Shown piece by piece: positions 15,279 to 23,998 of a stretch of DNA of 42,447 nt. This stretch comes from Verrucomicrobia bacterium UBA3761 (GTDB lineage Bacteria > Verrucomicrobiota > Kiritimatiellia > RFP12 > UBA1067). The translations under genes and the position numbers were made by a program. The stretch is from assembly GCA_002371135.1 (NCBI GenBank), contig DFGB01000017.1:1-42447 (forward strand), given 5' to 3'. Position 1 is the first letter of the stretch, and each line of letters starts with the position of its first letter. The notes under the pieces were generated by a model. The model did no database searches, was not told where the DNA came from, and saw only the letters and a list, made by a program, of their open reading frames with translations.

Positions 15279-15845
15279 ATGAAAAAACTCGTTTTCGCGG
15301 CGCTTGTCGCCTCTTCGCTCGTCGCCATGGCCGAACTCAAACTCGGCGTTGTCGATACGATGACCCTCGTGCGCAACCATTCGGCGTTCGAACCCAACAA
15401 GAAACTTCTCCAGGATACCGACAAGGACTACCAGAAGCGCCTCGACGCCATGCAGGACGAACTTGCCGAAATCGAGAAGGAACTCAAGGAAGTCGCCGAG
15501 AAATACAACAACCCGATGATCTCGCAAAGCGAGAAGACGAAGCTCCAGGAGAGCGGCAAGTCCATCCAGGCGAAGGGGCTCGCGTTGCAGCAGAAGATGC
15601 TGGCCGAGCGCCGCCGCACCCAGCAGGACCTGACCGAGCTCGAGGCGCGTCTCATGAAGGCGCAGGTCGAGGACATCCGCGAGCGCGTCGCCGCCTATGC
15701 AAAGAAGAACGGCTACGACATGATCTTCGATTCCGCCACGGCCATCTACCGCAAGGACGCGTACGACGTCACCGACGGCGTCCTCAAGGAGATGGGCGTC
15801 GACCCGAAGAAGGCGAAGAGGGACGGCGACGATGAAAGCAAGTGA
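15279..15845 (+). CDS. skp: OmpH/Skp-family periplasmic chaperone
   Basis: Skp-like proteins hold unfolded outer-membrane proteins in the periplasm on their way to BamA. The 188 residues start with a signal peptide (MKKLVFAALVASSLVAMA) followed by the typical LKLGVVDTMTLVRNH. A long charged coiled-coil follows (residues about 40-150, for example DELAEIEKELKEVAEKY and RRTQQDLTELEARL). The close, AYAKKNGYDMIFDSATAIY, then DVTDGVLKEM, is characteristic of the family. Its position between bamA and lpxD supports the call. The stop lies inside the lpxD start region (14-nt overlap), so the two are probably translated together. The start is ATG 15279; the open frame upstream is repeat DNA. Confidence 0.93.
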   Translation: MKKLVFAALVASSLVAMAELKLGVVDTMTLVRNHSAFEPNKKLLQDTDKDYQKRLDAMQDELAEIEKELKEVAEKYNNPMISQSEKTKLQESGKSIQAKGLALQQKMLAERRRTQQDLTELEARLMKAQVEDIRERVAAYAKKNGYDMIFDSATAIYRKDAYDVTDGVLKEMGVDPKKAKRDGDDESK

Positions 15846-16854
15846 GCTTGCCGCGCGCCTTGGCGGCACGCTTGAAGGCGAGGACGCAGAGATTCTCGCC
15901 TGTGGAGGACTTGAGGAAGCCCGCAAGGGCGACCTCAGTTTTTGCAAAGACCCCAAGCACGTGGCCCTCGTGCAGACGACGGAGGCCTCGGCCGTGCTGT
16001 TGCCGCACGACTGGTCGCACGGCGCGCCGTGTTCAATCATCCGTGTTGCCGACCCCAACCAGGCGTGCATCGAGGCGGCGAGACTCTTTGCGCCGCCCGA
16101 GCCTGAACGCGCCCCCGGCGTCCACCCGTCCGCAATCGTCGACCCATCCGTCAATCTTGGCGCGAATGTCCACGTCGGCGCGTATACGGTAATCGAGAAG
16201 GGGAGCGAAATTTGCGACGGCGCCGTTATCGAGGCGCAGGTGTTCATTGGCGAAGGTTGCCGCGTCGGCAAGGGGACGCACATCTACCCGCAAGTCACTT
16301 TGCGCGAGGGGACGATCGTCGGCGACGGCTGCATCATCCATTGCGGTGTACGCCTTGGCGGCGATGGCTACGGCTTCAACACGTCGATGGAAAACGGCAT
16401 GCCTAAGATCGAGAAGATTCCTCAGCTGGGCATTGTCGAAATCGGCGATGGCGTGGAAATCGGCTCGAACACTACAATCGACCGCGCCCGTATCGGCCGC
16501 ACCTACATCGGCCCGATGACGAAAATCGACAATCTCGTCCAGATCGGCCACAACGTCAAGATCAAAGGCTTTTCGGGCCTCATCGCGCAGTCCGGCGTCG
16601 CGGGTTCGACGGAGATCGGCTACGGCTGCCTTATCTGGGCGCAGGCCGGCATTTCGGGCCACATCAAGATTGCGGACGGCGTCCAGGTGGGGCCTCAGGC
16701 GGGCGTCCCGCAATCGCTCGACGGCTCTCTCAAGTATGTCATTGGCGCGCCTGCGATGTCGATGAAGGAACTCGCCGCCATCACCCTCGCGCCGAAGATG
16801 ATCGCCAAACTCAAGGCCGAAGTCAAAGAACTGAAACAAAAATTGAATGGTTGA
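15832..16854 (+). CDS. lpxD: UDP-3-O-acylglucosamine N-acyltransferase LpxD
   Basis: LpxD adds the second acyl chain, from acyl-ACP, to the amine of UDP-3-O-acylglucosamine in lipid A synthesis. The 340 residues match the family. The N-terminal uridine-binding domain (1-95) contains the typical GDLSFCKDPKH. Hexapeptide repeats of a left-handed beta-helix follow (about 98-305: VHPSAIVDPSVNLGANVHVG, GSNTTIDRARIG), with the catalytic histidine H240 in NLVQIGHNVKI. A C-terminal helix runs from PAMSMKELA to KLNG. The gene overlaps skp by 14 nt. Its presence argues that the cell makes lipid A. Confidence 0.97.
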   Translation: MKASELAARLGGTLEGEDAEILACGGLEEARKGDLSFCKDPKHVALVQTTEASAVLLPHDWSHGAPCSIIRVADPNQACIEAARLFAPPEPERAPGVHPSAIVDPSVNLGANVHVGAYTVIEKGSEICDGAVIEAQVFIGEGCRVGKGTHIYPQVTLREGTIVGDGCIIHCGVRLGGDGYGFNTSMENGMPKIEKIPQLGIVEIGDGVEIGSNTTIDRARIGRTYIGPMTKIDNLVQIGHNVKIKGFSGLIAQSGVAGSTEIGYGCLIWAQAGISGHIKIADGVQVGPQAGVPQSLDGSLKYVIGAPAMSMKELAAITLAPKMIAKLKAEVKELKQKLNG

Positions 16855-17032
16855 GAGAATTTTCCGATTTTTCGATTTTTCGATTTGCGCTCAAACATCT
16901 GTGACTTGAGTGCCTCTGTGTTAAAAGCCAATCGAAAAACAGCAAATCGAAAAATCGGAAAATTCTCTCTGTGCCTCTGCGATTAAAAAGGAATGCTTGC
17001 CAACCTTTCAACCTTTCAATCTGGGCTCGCCT
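16851..17032. repeat. 25-bp perfect inverted repeat and CTCTGTG/CAACCTTT words
   Basis: AGAGAATTTTCCGATTTTTC and the next five bases (16854-16878) are exactly complementary to about 16940-16964 (AAATCGAAAAATCGG then AAAATTCTCT). The interior holds GACTTGAGTGCCTCTGTGTTAAAA-type words. After the right arm come CTCTGTGCCTCTGCG, TTAAAAAGGAATGCTTG (similar to words at 9466 and 31325) and CAACCTTT words (17000-17020), ending close to the fkp ATG. Confidence 0.85.
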
Positions 17033-19108
17033 ATGTTCGATCTTGTAATAGTCACAGCCGCGAATGAAGCGCAGGCAAAGGGGTATAGGGCGCAGCTGGA
17101 AGGACGCTCGAACCACCTCGTCATCCCGGACCCCGGCGACGTGCGCGTCGGATCGCTGGGCGCGACTGTGAATGCGCTCAGGGTCGTCAAGGAAATGGCG
17201 CTCAATCCGCATTCGATCCTGATCGTCCATTCGGGCGGCGATGCGCGTCGCACTCCCGGCTATGCGGCGATGGGCAAGGCGTTCGTGCCGATGCGCGACG
17301 GCCGGCCGATGCTCGACCACATTGTCGAAGCGATGGAGAAGTTGCCGCTGCCGGCCGATGGCGGCGTGGTGGTCGCGTCCGGCGACGTTCTGCCGGGGTT
17401 TGATTACGGGGCGGTCGATTTTTCGCGGCCCGGCGTGACGGGCGTAGCGTATCCAGATTCGGCCGAAGAGGCGCGTCGCCACGGCGTGTATATCGTCGAC
17501 GATGCGTCGGCTCCGGCGCCGCGGCTCGAAACGGTCAAGTCGTTCGTGCAGAAGCCCGCCGTCGAAGGCGGTATGCATTTGATCGACACGGGAATAATGT
17601 TCATCGACTTCCCGACGGCCTTTCTGATGCGCAGTCTGCCGGTTGCCGGCGACATATACGACGAATTCCCGGCCATGCTGCTCGATGGGTTTGCGCCGTT
17701 TTCCGTCTCCATCATGCCCGAGTGCACGTTCTTCCACATCGGCTCGACGCGCGAACTTCTCGAAAAACTGGGCGACGGCCGGGCATACGTCGACTGCGCC
17801 AATTGCGAGCTTGCGCTTGGCGGCCGCAACGTCGTCACCAACATCCCGCGGGGCAGGTTCAAGAGACTCGACCTCGCCGAGGGCGAATGCTTCACGTGCA
17901 TACCATACGGCCGCGGCAGATGGCTCGACGTGCGCTACCACATAGACGACAATTTCAAGTCGGACGGTCGCTGGGAGGAGTACGACTTGGGGCGCATAAT
18001 GAAGAATGTGGACTACAAGCGCCTTCTGCGCCTTCGCAGCCGCGCCGGGCGTCGTCCCGAGGTCTTGCGCGTCGAGGCGCCCGTGCGCATCGATTTTGCG
18101 GGCGGCTGGAGCGATACGCCGCCAATTTGCAACATCGAAGGCGGCACCGTCATGAACGCCGCCGTGACGCTTGAGGGCGAAAAGCCGATACAGGTCGTCG
18201 TTTCGCGCCGCAAGGACAAGTTTGTGGGGATTGTGTCGAAGGACCTCGGCAAACGCAGGCTCGTCAAGTCCGCCGCCGAGCTCGCCGACCATCACGACCC
18301 GTCGGACTGGTGCGCGCTTGTGAAGAGCGCTCTGGCGGTCACGGGTTTCGAGTTTGGCTCTGAAGGGCTCGACATCGTCATTTACGCTGGACTGCCCAAG
18401 GGGTCCGGCATGGGGACGTCTTCGATCCTCGGCGCGGCCACGATTGCGGCGCTACTGGGACGCGTCGACACGGCGGAGATTTGCGAGTTGACGCTCAGGC
18501 TTGAGAAGGAAATGTCGACAGGCGGCGGTTGGCAGGACCAGTTTGGCGGCGTCGTGGGCGGCGCGAAACTGCTCGTTTCGCAGCCTGGAGAAACGCAGCA
18601 AATCGCAGTCGAAAAACTCGATTCCACGTGGTTCGCGTCGCTTTTGAAGGAGCGCGGGCTGCTGTACTTCACCGGCCAGAAACGCATGGCGCGCAACATT
18701 CTGCGCAAGGTGCTTTCGTTCTACGAAGCGAACCCGCACGACTTCGCGAAGATCCTCGTCGCGAGCCTCAAGCGCGACGCGCTCGCCGCGGCCGATGCCG
18801 TCAAGAGGCGCGATGCCAAGGCGTTCGCCGCCGCCGTCAACGGCTACTGGCGCGACAAGAAACTCCTCGACTCCGGCTCCACGAACGAGCGCATCGAAGA
18901 ACTCGAGGCGCTTGCCGCGCCCTACGCCTCCGCCATCACGCTGACCGGCGCCGGCGGCGGCGGCTTCATGTTCATTCTCGCCAAATCGCGCCGCGACGCC
19001 CGGTGCATCCGCAGGCTGTTTGAAGACCACGCGCCGACTTCTTTCGCCCGCTTCTACGACTTCGCCCTCGACGAGTCCGGCCTCAAGATCGTCTGCAGGG
19101 AATTTTGA
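17033..19108 (+). CDS. Bifunctional fucokinase / fucose-1-phosphate guanylyltransferase-like protein (Fkp-like)
   Basis: Fkp salvages L-fucose to GDP-fucose for surface glycans. The 691 residues have two halves. About 1-335 resemble the L-fucokinase/fucose-1-phosphate guanylyltransferase domain, with GSLGATVNAL, the signature IVHSGGDARRTPGYAAMGKAF (start near 65), a product-site DTGIMFID and ECTFFHIGST. About 345-690 form a GHMP kinase: APVRIDFAGGWSDTPP (349-364), ATP loop GLPKGSGMGTSS (453-464) and ITLTGAGGGGFMF. Bacteroides Fkp is longer (about 950), so this is a compact version. The GGWSDTPP motif is also shared with heptose-7-phosphate kinases, so the sugar could differ. The ATG at 17033 was preferred to a TTG at 16997 lying in repeats. 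Confidence 0.85.
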   Translation: MFDLVIVTAANEAQAKGYRAQLEGRSNHLVIPDPGDVRVGSLGATVNALRVVKEMALNPHSILIVHSGGDARRTPGYAAMGKAFVPMRDGRPMLDHIVEAMEKLPLPADGGVVVASGDVLPGFDYGAVDFSRPGVTGVAYPDSAEEARRHGVYIVDDASAPAPRLETVKSFVQKPAVEGGMHLIDTGIMFIDFPTAFLMRSLPVAGDIYDEFPAMLLDGFAPFSVSIMPECTFFHIGSTRELLEKLGDGRAYVDCANCELALGGRNVVTNIPRGRFKRLDLAEGECFTCIPYGRGRWLDVRYHIDDNFKSDGRWEEYDLGRIMKNVDYKRLLRLRSRAGRRPEVLRVEAPVRIDFAGGWSDTPPICNIEGGTVMNAAVTLEGEKPIQVVVSRRKDKFVGIVSKDLGKRRLVKSAAELADHHDPSDWCALVKSALAVTGFEFGSEGLDIVIYAGLPKGSGMGTSSILGAATIAALLGRVDTAEICELTLRLEKEMSTGGGWQDQFGGVVGGAKLLVSQPGETQQIAVEKLDSTWFASLLKERGLLYFTGQKRMARNILRKVLSFYEANPHDFAKILVASLKRDALAAADAVKRRDAKAFAAAVNGYWRDKKLLDSGSTNERIEELEALAAPYASAITLTGAGGGGFMFILAKSRRDARCIRRLFEDHAPTSFARFYDFALDESGLKIVCREF

Positions 19109-19112
19109 GCCT

Positions 19113-19916
19113 ATGGACATCCTCGACGCTTACGACCTCATCGAACGGGCGATAGATTCCGGCAAGGTGCCCGGAGGCTATCTTGTCGCAGGCGAGGTCG
19201 CTGGCAACTGCCGCGATCTCGTGAGGATGATTCTCAAGAAACTCTACCCCGGCGACGAGGAGCGAATCGCGCAGAATTGCCATCCCGACATCGCCTTTCT
19301 CGAACCCGAGGGCAAGAGCCGCACTATCAAAGTCGGCGACATGAAATCGCGCATCGTCGAGCCGATGTCCACGACGGCGTATTCCGGCGGCTGGAAGGCG
19401 GGCGTCATCGTGAGCGCGGACAGGATGCAGACCGCCGCCGCAAATGCGTTTTTGAAGAGCCTCGAAGAGCCCACGCCAAGGACCGTATACTTCCTCACCA
19501 CCGACCGGCCGGATGCAATTCTCCCTACGATCGTCTCGCGCTGCCAGCTCGTTTCGCTCGATCGCCCCAAGGGCGTCCTCGAAGGCAAGAGCGCGAAGAC
19601 GATCGCCGAGTTCTTCGAGGCCGCCAAGGGCGGCGGCTTCCTCGAAAAGGCGAAAGTCGGCAAGGGCCTCGCGGCGCTGTTGGGCGAATTGAAGGACGGC
19701 GTCGAAGATAGCGAAGTGCCGATGGTGCGCAAGAAGTTCTACATGACGATCATGGCCCACGTCCGCGAATGGATGCTCAATGGCAGCGTGCCTCGCCACT
19801 TTGCGTTTCGCAACATCGAAGCCGTCGAAGAGGCGTATTCGCGCTCCGAGCGCTTCCTCCCCGACGAAGCCGTCCTCACCTATATGATGGACAAGTTCGT
19901 GCTGCCAAAGGGGTAA
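19113..19916 (+). CDS. holB: DNA polymerase III delta-prime-like subunit
   Basis: This AAA+-like clamp-loader subunit has 267 residues. The region VGDMKSRIVEPMSTTAYSGG resembles the conserved stretch after Walker A in DnaX and delta-prime. ADRMQTAAANAFLKSLEEPTPRTVYFLTT and PTIVSRCQLVSL are the diagnostic SRC-motif signature. Walker A is degenerate (VAGEVAGNCRDLV) and there are no zinc Cys, as expected for a non-ATP-hydrolysing subunit. It begins 4 nt after the fkp stop, so they are probably co-transcribed, an unusual pairing. The ATG at 19113 was chosen because earlier in-frame codons overlap fkp. Confidence 0.85.
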   Translation: MDILDAYDLIERAIDSGKVPGGYLVAGEVAGNCRDLVRMILKKLYPGDEERIAQNCHPDIAFLEPEGKSRTIKVGDMKSRIVEPMSTTAYSGGWKAGVIVSADRMQTAAANAFLKSLEEPTPRTVYFLTTDRPDAILPTIVSRCQLVSLDRPKGVLEGKSAKTIAEFFEAAKGGGFLEKAKVGKGLAALLGELKDGVEDSEVPMVRKKFYMTIMAHVREWMLNGSVPRHFAFRNIEAVEEAYSRSERFLPDEAVLTYMMDKFVLPKG

Positions 19917-19987
19917 GAGATAAAAGGGAAGAGGCGGGTGCGTTGGTTTTGCCGGGCGGTGCGTTGCGCCGCCCATTCGCTTCGCGC

Positions 19988-20016
19988 TTGACCGAAGTCG
20001 CTGGATATGGTATAAT
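19988..20016 (+). promoter_or_regulatory. Promoter of the pseudopilin cluster
   Basis: TTGACC (19988-19993), 17 bp, TATAAT (20011-20016) within ATGGTATAAT. The predicted start near 20023 gives a leader of about 24 nt, with AGGAGAAGG (20029-20037) before the ATG at 20047. Confidence 0.75.
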
Positions 20017-20046
20017 TCCAAACAACATAGGAGAAGGTGTTCCACG

Positions 20047-21375
20047 ATGGCTACATTTCAGTATATTGCCAAAGACGCCGCCGGCAACGAAAAGCGCGGC
20101 ACGATTGAAGCCGGAGACCGTGCGGGGGCGATTGCCGCCGTGCGCGCGCAGGGTCTCATGCCGACTGCGCTGGGCGAAGTCCGCCAGCCGGCGCCGCCGC
20201 CTGCCGCCAAGCCCGCCAAGCCCGGCAAGAAGAAGCCGTCCGTCGCGCCGGCGAAGAAGGCCGGCAAGGGCGGCGCCATGAGCAAGGAGATCAACATCAA
20301 GCTGCCGCAGTGGATGCGCGGCAAGATCAAAACCAAGGTCCTCACGCAGTTCACGCGCCAGCTCGCGACGCTCGTCAACTCGGGCCTGCCTCTCATGCGC
20401 GGCATCGAAGTGCTGAAGCGCCAGATGAAGGATCCCCAGATGAAGGAAGCGCTCGACGGCATCGGCGAGAACATCGCCGCCGGTGGCACGTTCTCCGAGG
20501 CGCTCACCATCTACCCCAAGATCTTCGACAACCTCTACATCAACATGGTGAAGGCCGGCGAAGCGGGCGGCGTGTTGGAAGTCGTTCTGGGGCGTCTTGC
20601 CGAGTTCGCCGAAAAGTCCGAGAAGATCAAGAACAAAGTGAAGGGCGCCATGATCTACCCGATCGTCGTCCTCGTCGCCGCAATCGGCATCACGGCGTTC
20701 CTGCTCGTCGCCGTCATCCCGAAATTCAAGCAGGTGTTCAACGACATGCTCGGCGGCGAAGCGCTCCCGGCCATCACACAGGCGGTCATCGACATGTCCG
20801 AATGGGTGCAGCACAACGGCCTCACGCTCGCCATCATCGTTGTCGCGTTCATCGTCATCAAGAAGATCGTCGGCAAGACCGAGGCCGGCGCGACGTTCTA
20901 CGACTGGGTTTCTCTCCACGCCCCGGTCACCGGCACTCTCGTGCAGCGCACCGCCGTCTCGCGCGTCACGCGTACTCTTGGCACGCTTCTCTCCTCCGGC
21001 GTCCCGATTCTCCAGTCGCTCGTCATCGTGCGCGATACGACAGGCAACCGTATCGTTTCCAACGCCCTCCAGAACGTGCACGACGCCGTCAAGGAAGGCG
21101 AGGGCATGACCCAGCCGCTGTCGCAGTGCTCCGTCTTCCCGCCCATGGTCGTTTCCATGGTCGAGGTCGGCGAAGAGACGGGCGCGCTTGCGGACATGCT
21201 CACGCGCATCGCGAATACATACGACGATGAAGTCGACAACGCCGTCGCCGGCATGACCGCCGCCATCGAACCTGCTCTCATCATCGTACTCGCCGTGGTC
21301 GTCGGCACGATCGTCATCGCCATGTTCCTGCCGATGATCAAGATCATCTCTTCCGTGTCCGGCGCGGCGGGCTAA
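20047..21375 (+). CDS. gspF: Type II secretion / type IV pilus inner-membrane platform protein (GspF/PilC family)
   Basis: GspF/PilC is the polytopic platform that couples the assembly ATPase to the growing pseudopilus. The 442 residues begin with the usual small domain (ATFQYIAKDAAGNEKRGTIEA, GLMPTALGEV). A Lys/Pro/Ala-rich linker (about 50-80) follows, then two T2SSF domains: FTRQLATLVNSGLPLMRGIEVL and, later, RVTRTLGTLLSSGVPILQSL with GEETGALADMLTRIA. Three hydrophobic segments are visible (MIYPIVVLVAAIGITAFLLV, LTLAIIVVAFIVI, and the C-terminal LIIVLAVVVGTIVIAMFL). A dedicated promoter and ribosome-binding site precede it. No GspE ATPase or GspD secretin is in the window. Confidence 0.95.
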   Translation: MATFQYIAKDAAGNEKRGTIEAGDRAGAIAAVRAQGLMPTALGEVRQPAPPPAAKPAKPGKKKPSVAPAKKAGKGGAMSKEINIKLPQWMRGKIKTKVLTQFTRQLATLVNSGLPLMRGIEVLKRQMKDPQMKEALDGIGENIAAGGTFSEALTIYPKIFDNLYINMVKAGEAGGVLEVVLGRLAEFAEKSEKIKNKVKGAMIYPIVVLVAAIGITAFLLVAVIPKFKQVFNDMLGGEALPAITQAVIDMSEWVQHNGLTLAIIVVAFIVIKKIVGKTEAGATFYDWVSLHAPVTGTLVQRTAVSRVTRTLGTLLSSGVPILQSLVIVRDTTGNRIVSNALQNVHDAVKEGEGMTQPLSQCSVFPPMVVSMVEVGEETGALADMLTRIANTYDDEVDNAVAGMTAAIEPALIIVLAVVVGTIVIAMFLPMIKIISSVSGAAG

Positions 21376-21391
21376 ATCGAGGTTTGTCAAG

Positions 21392-22600
21392 ATGCAAAGC
21401 TTCGGCAAAAGAAACGCTTTCACGCTGATTGAAATGTTGATCGTCATCGTCGTCCTCGTGACGCTGATGTCGATCACGTTCCGCCTCAGCTCGCTGGGCA
21501 GCGAATCGGAGCGCAGGATAACCACCATCACGCGTCTCCAGCGTCTGGAGAACTGCCTCTCCGGCTACCACGCGGCGTTTGGCAGCTATCCTCCCGTCCA
21601 GCTCCACGGCTCGCAGGATATCTATCTCGCCGTCGACGACCACGGCATCCAGACCTCCAGCCGCAACGAAGCCGTCCTCGACGATAACGACGAGACGCGC
21701 GCATGGCTTCAGGTCAAGGCCGCCTGTTCCGCCCAGCCGATCGACTGCCGCTACCCGTTCCCCGAGGGCTACAGCGAACGCATTATCGCCATTTCCGAAG
21801 AAATGAAGGAGCGTGCGAATTCCAACGATTCAGACTACAGGGAGTATTGGTCCAATCCCTCGGTCCAGAAACGCCTCAGCGCCGGCTTCGACGATGGCGT
21901 CTCGGGCGAAATCGGCCGCCACTCGAACAACAAGCAGTACACCCAGTGGGTCGACGTGCAGCTCTTCAAGTTCGGCCTCTTGAGCTACCTCCTGCCCCGC
22001 TACCTCATCATGATGAACGGCGATGAAGAGTTCTTCGAAGACTTCGCCCAGTGGACCGAAAACAACACCCGCCCCTGCAACCCTTACACGGGCGACCAGT
22101 ATTCCACGTGGCGGATGGTCAAGGAACTTGCCGACGCGAGCGATTCCAACAACTCTGGAACCGCCAAGGAAGGCATCCACGAGCTTGCGGCCATCCCGTC
22201 GCAGGCCGTGTGCGCCCGCTGGATGCCGAACCTCGAAAACATCTGCGCCTGCAACTACAACATGCGCAGCAAGACCTTCGGCGTCGAAATCCGCGATACG
22301 CGCTTCCCCGGTCTCCTTCGCGTCGAGGACCCCTACATCGAAATCTTCTCGCCTGAAGGCGGCAGCTCCACCTCGGGCCAGTACATCCTCGACGGCGTCA
22401 CCGTGTTCGACGGCTGGCACAGGCCGTTCTTCTACTATTCCCCCCAGCCCTACCAGACCTACACGATCTGGAGCGCCGGCCAGAACGGCAAGACGTTCCC
22501 GCCGTGGATCGACCGCACCACGCTTCAGTCCAAATCCACCACCGCCCGCGAACGCGTCGCCAACTGGATCGTCGACGATATCATACATATGAGCAATTGA
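21392..22600 (+). CDS. Large pseudopilin-like protein 1
   Basis: This 402-residue protein has a class III prepilin leader, KRNAFTLIEMLIVIVVLVTL. The predicted cleavage is before the Phe of FTLIE, with the conserved Glu at mature position 5 and a hydrophobic helix of about 20 residues. The ERRITTITRLQRLENCLSGYHAAFGSYPP region matches GspG-type pilins, where the helix is followed by a Tyr/Pro-rich loop. The remaining 320 or so residues are not recognised; the Cys-containing stretch CARWMPNLENICACN may form disulphides in the periplasm. It is far longer than GspG (about 140). It starts 16 nt after gspF and is followed by a word-repeat spacer. Confidence 0.85.
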   Translation: MQSFGKRNAFTLIEMLIVIVVLVTLMSITFRLSSLGSESERRITTITRLQRLENCLSGYHAAFGSYPPVQLHGSQDIYLAVDDHGIQTSSRNEAVLDDNDETRAWLQVKAACSAQPIDCRYPFPEGYSERIIAISEEMKERANSNDSDYREYWSNPSVQKRLSAGFDDGVSGEIGRHSNNKQYTQWVDVQLFKFGLLSYLLPRYLIMMNGDEEFFEDFAQWTENNTRPCNPYTGDQYSTWRMVKELADASDSNNSGTAKEGIHELAAIPSQAVCARWMPNLENICACNYNMRSKTFGVEIRDTRFPGLLRVEDPYIEIFSPEGGSSTSGQYILDGVTVFDGWHRPFFYYSPQPYQTYTIWSAGQNGKTFPPWIDRTTLQSKSTTARERVANWIVDDIIHMSN

Positions 22601-22716
22601 GTCTCAAGTCCTAAGCGGATGTGGCGCCTGGAACATCTAGAACAACTAGAATATCTGGCACATTAAGAACATCTAGGACCAAATCGACTGAATGCAACTT
22701 TTAGAAGGCAAAAATC
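22601..22716. repeat. 9-bp tandem words (GAACATCTA)
   Basis: From 22631 the spacer reads GAACATCTA, GAACAACTA, GAATATCTG, GCACATTAA, GAACATCTA in strict 9-bp register. Related CTAGAACC and TCTAGG words recur at about 38930 and 42300. The next gene has an AAGG ribosome-binding site at about 22706. Confidence 0.8.
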
Positions 22717-23325
22717 ATGAAAAAAGGTTTTACTCTTGTTGAAATGCTTGTTGTCATCGGCATCATCGCAGTCTTGACGGCGGCGACGATTGGCGGCTAT
22801 TCCAAGATTACCGCCACGGCCGAAAAGACGAAATGCCGCGAACTCGTCTCGAACGTGGCGATCGCGATGACGACCTACTTCCAGCGCAACGGCGCATGGC
22901 CCTCGATCCTCGTCAAGAACGGCAAGACGGACGGCGAGCTTGACGAGAATGTCGCCTACGCGCTCAAGGACTACATCTCGCTCAATGCCGATACGAACGC
23001 CCAGAAACTCAAAGGCCTCGACAAGTTCGGCATCGTCACGCCTTGGGCGACCGAGGTGATCAAGCGTCGCGGTTCGAGCGCCGCCGTGACGGACAAGGTC
23101 CCGTCCGGCGGCTCGATCAAGGACCATATCCTCCACTACGCGATCGACCTCGACGGCGATGGAATCATCGAGAACGCCTCTGTCGGCGGCGAGAGCGTGA
23201 GCGTCCGCGCGACGGCGATCGTCTGGTGCTGCGGCAAGGACGGCGTCATCGAGGCGTACACCCGCGGTCTGCGCAAGGACGACATCCACTCCTGGACCAA
23301 GGGCCAGACCCAGGACGTCAAGTAA
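22717..23325 (+). CDS. GspG-like pseudopilin 2
   Basis: The 202 residues begin MKKGFTLVEMLVVIGIIAVL, a textbook prepilin leader with a very short signal (KKG), F+1 and E+5. The helix is followed by KCRELVSNVAIAMTTYFQRNGAWPS, typical of major pseudopilins. Later the motif DLDGDGIIEN resembles a calcium-binding loop, and calcium is known to stabilise GspG. It could be the major pseudopilin of this cluster, but the second GspG-like protein (26279-26740) competes for that role. Its function would be to form the periplasmic pseudopilus after processing by a prepilin peptidase not found here. Confidence 0.87.
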   Translation: MKKGFTLVEMLVVIGIIAVLTAATIGGYSKITATAEKTKCRELVSNVAIAMTTYFQRNGAWPSILVKNGKTDGELDENVAYALKDYISLNADTNAQKLKGLDKFGIVTPWATEVIKRRGSSAAVTDKVPSGGSIKDHILHYAIDLDGDGIIENASVGGESVSVRATAIVWCCGKDGVIEAYTRGLRKDDIHSWTKGQTQDVK

Positions 23326-23392
23326 GTTGGCAGTTGGCAGTTTCCGGCTGGTTTGCATTTCAAGAATCCAACTTGGAATTTTGGAGTTCCAT
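23326..23392. repeat. Short GTTGGCA word repeat before pseudopilin 3
   Basis: GTTGGCAGTTGGCAGTTTCC starts immediately after the TAA stop (23323-23325). The same 7-bp words occur at about 1462, 31178 and 31509. GGAG at 23383-23386 is the ribosome-binding site for the ATG at 23393. Confidence 0.7.
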
Positions 23393-23998
23393 ATGATTTA
23401 TTTTCAGCCAGACAGGCGACCGCGAGGGCGCGGGGGTTTCACGATTGTGGAACTCATGATGGTCATCGGCATCATCGGCATCCTGATGGGCATCGTCACG
23501 ACGGCGGCGGCCACGTCCGTCAAGCAGGCGCGCGCCCGCCAGGCGCAGGCGCTCTGCGTCGCGGTCGAGGCCGGGCTTGATACGTATTACGCGCAGAACG
23601 AGGAGTGGCCCGGCTCGATCGGCTCGTCAATCAAGAATGGTTCGATTTCCGCCGGCTCCAACACAGAAGGCTACAATAATTCCACGGACGTCAATCTCTA
23701 CGTCCTCCAGCCGGGCGAGATTCGCGACATGATCGCCGCGCTCGTCAAGGAAACGAAGAAGGGCAACCCGATGCTCGACATCTCCGGCCTTTACGTCTCC
23801 CGCAACCCCGGCGAGGCGAACGACAAGGGCTACGGCATGGATTTCACGAGCGCCATCCGCGGCACCAAGAAGTCCAAAAAGAAGATGAAGCTCTCTGAAA
23901 TGTATTTCGGCTATCCTGAAACGACGCACGGCTGGTTCAGGCGTTTCAAGATCACGTATTCCATTCCTACCGACAAAATGAAGGTGACCCGGCAATGA
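23393..23998 (+). CDS. Pseudopilin-like protein 3
   Basis: From the ATG at 23393 (GGAG six bases upstream) the protein has 201 residues. The prepilin site is GGFTIVELMMVIGIIGIL, after a longer basic leader (MIYFQPDRRPRGRG). After the helix, KQARARQAQALCVAVEAGLDTYYAQNEEWP resembles GspG/GspH pilins. The Lys-rich KKSKKKMKLSEM near the C terminus is unusual. The frame continues upstream to 23327, but that would put the hydrophobic helix much further in, so the later ATG is better. The stop overlaps the next start (ATGA at 23995), which indicates coupling. Confidence 0.85.
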   Translation: MIYFQPDRRPRGRGGFTIVELMMVIGIIGILMGIVTTAAATSVKQARARQAQALCVAVEAGLDTYYAQNEEWPGSIGSSIKNGSISAGSNTEGYNNSTDVNLYVLQPGEIRDMIAALVKETKKGNPMLDISGLYVSRNPGEANDKGYGMDFTSAIRGTKKSKKKMKLSEMYFGYPETTHGWFRRFKITYSIPTDKMKVTRQ

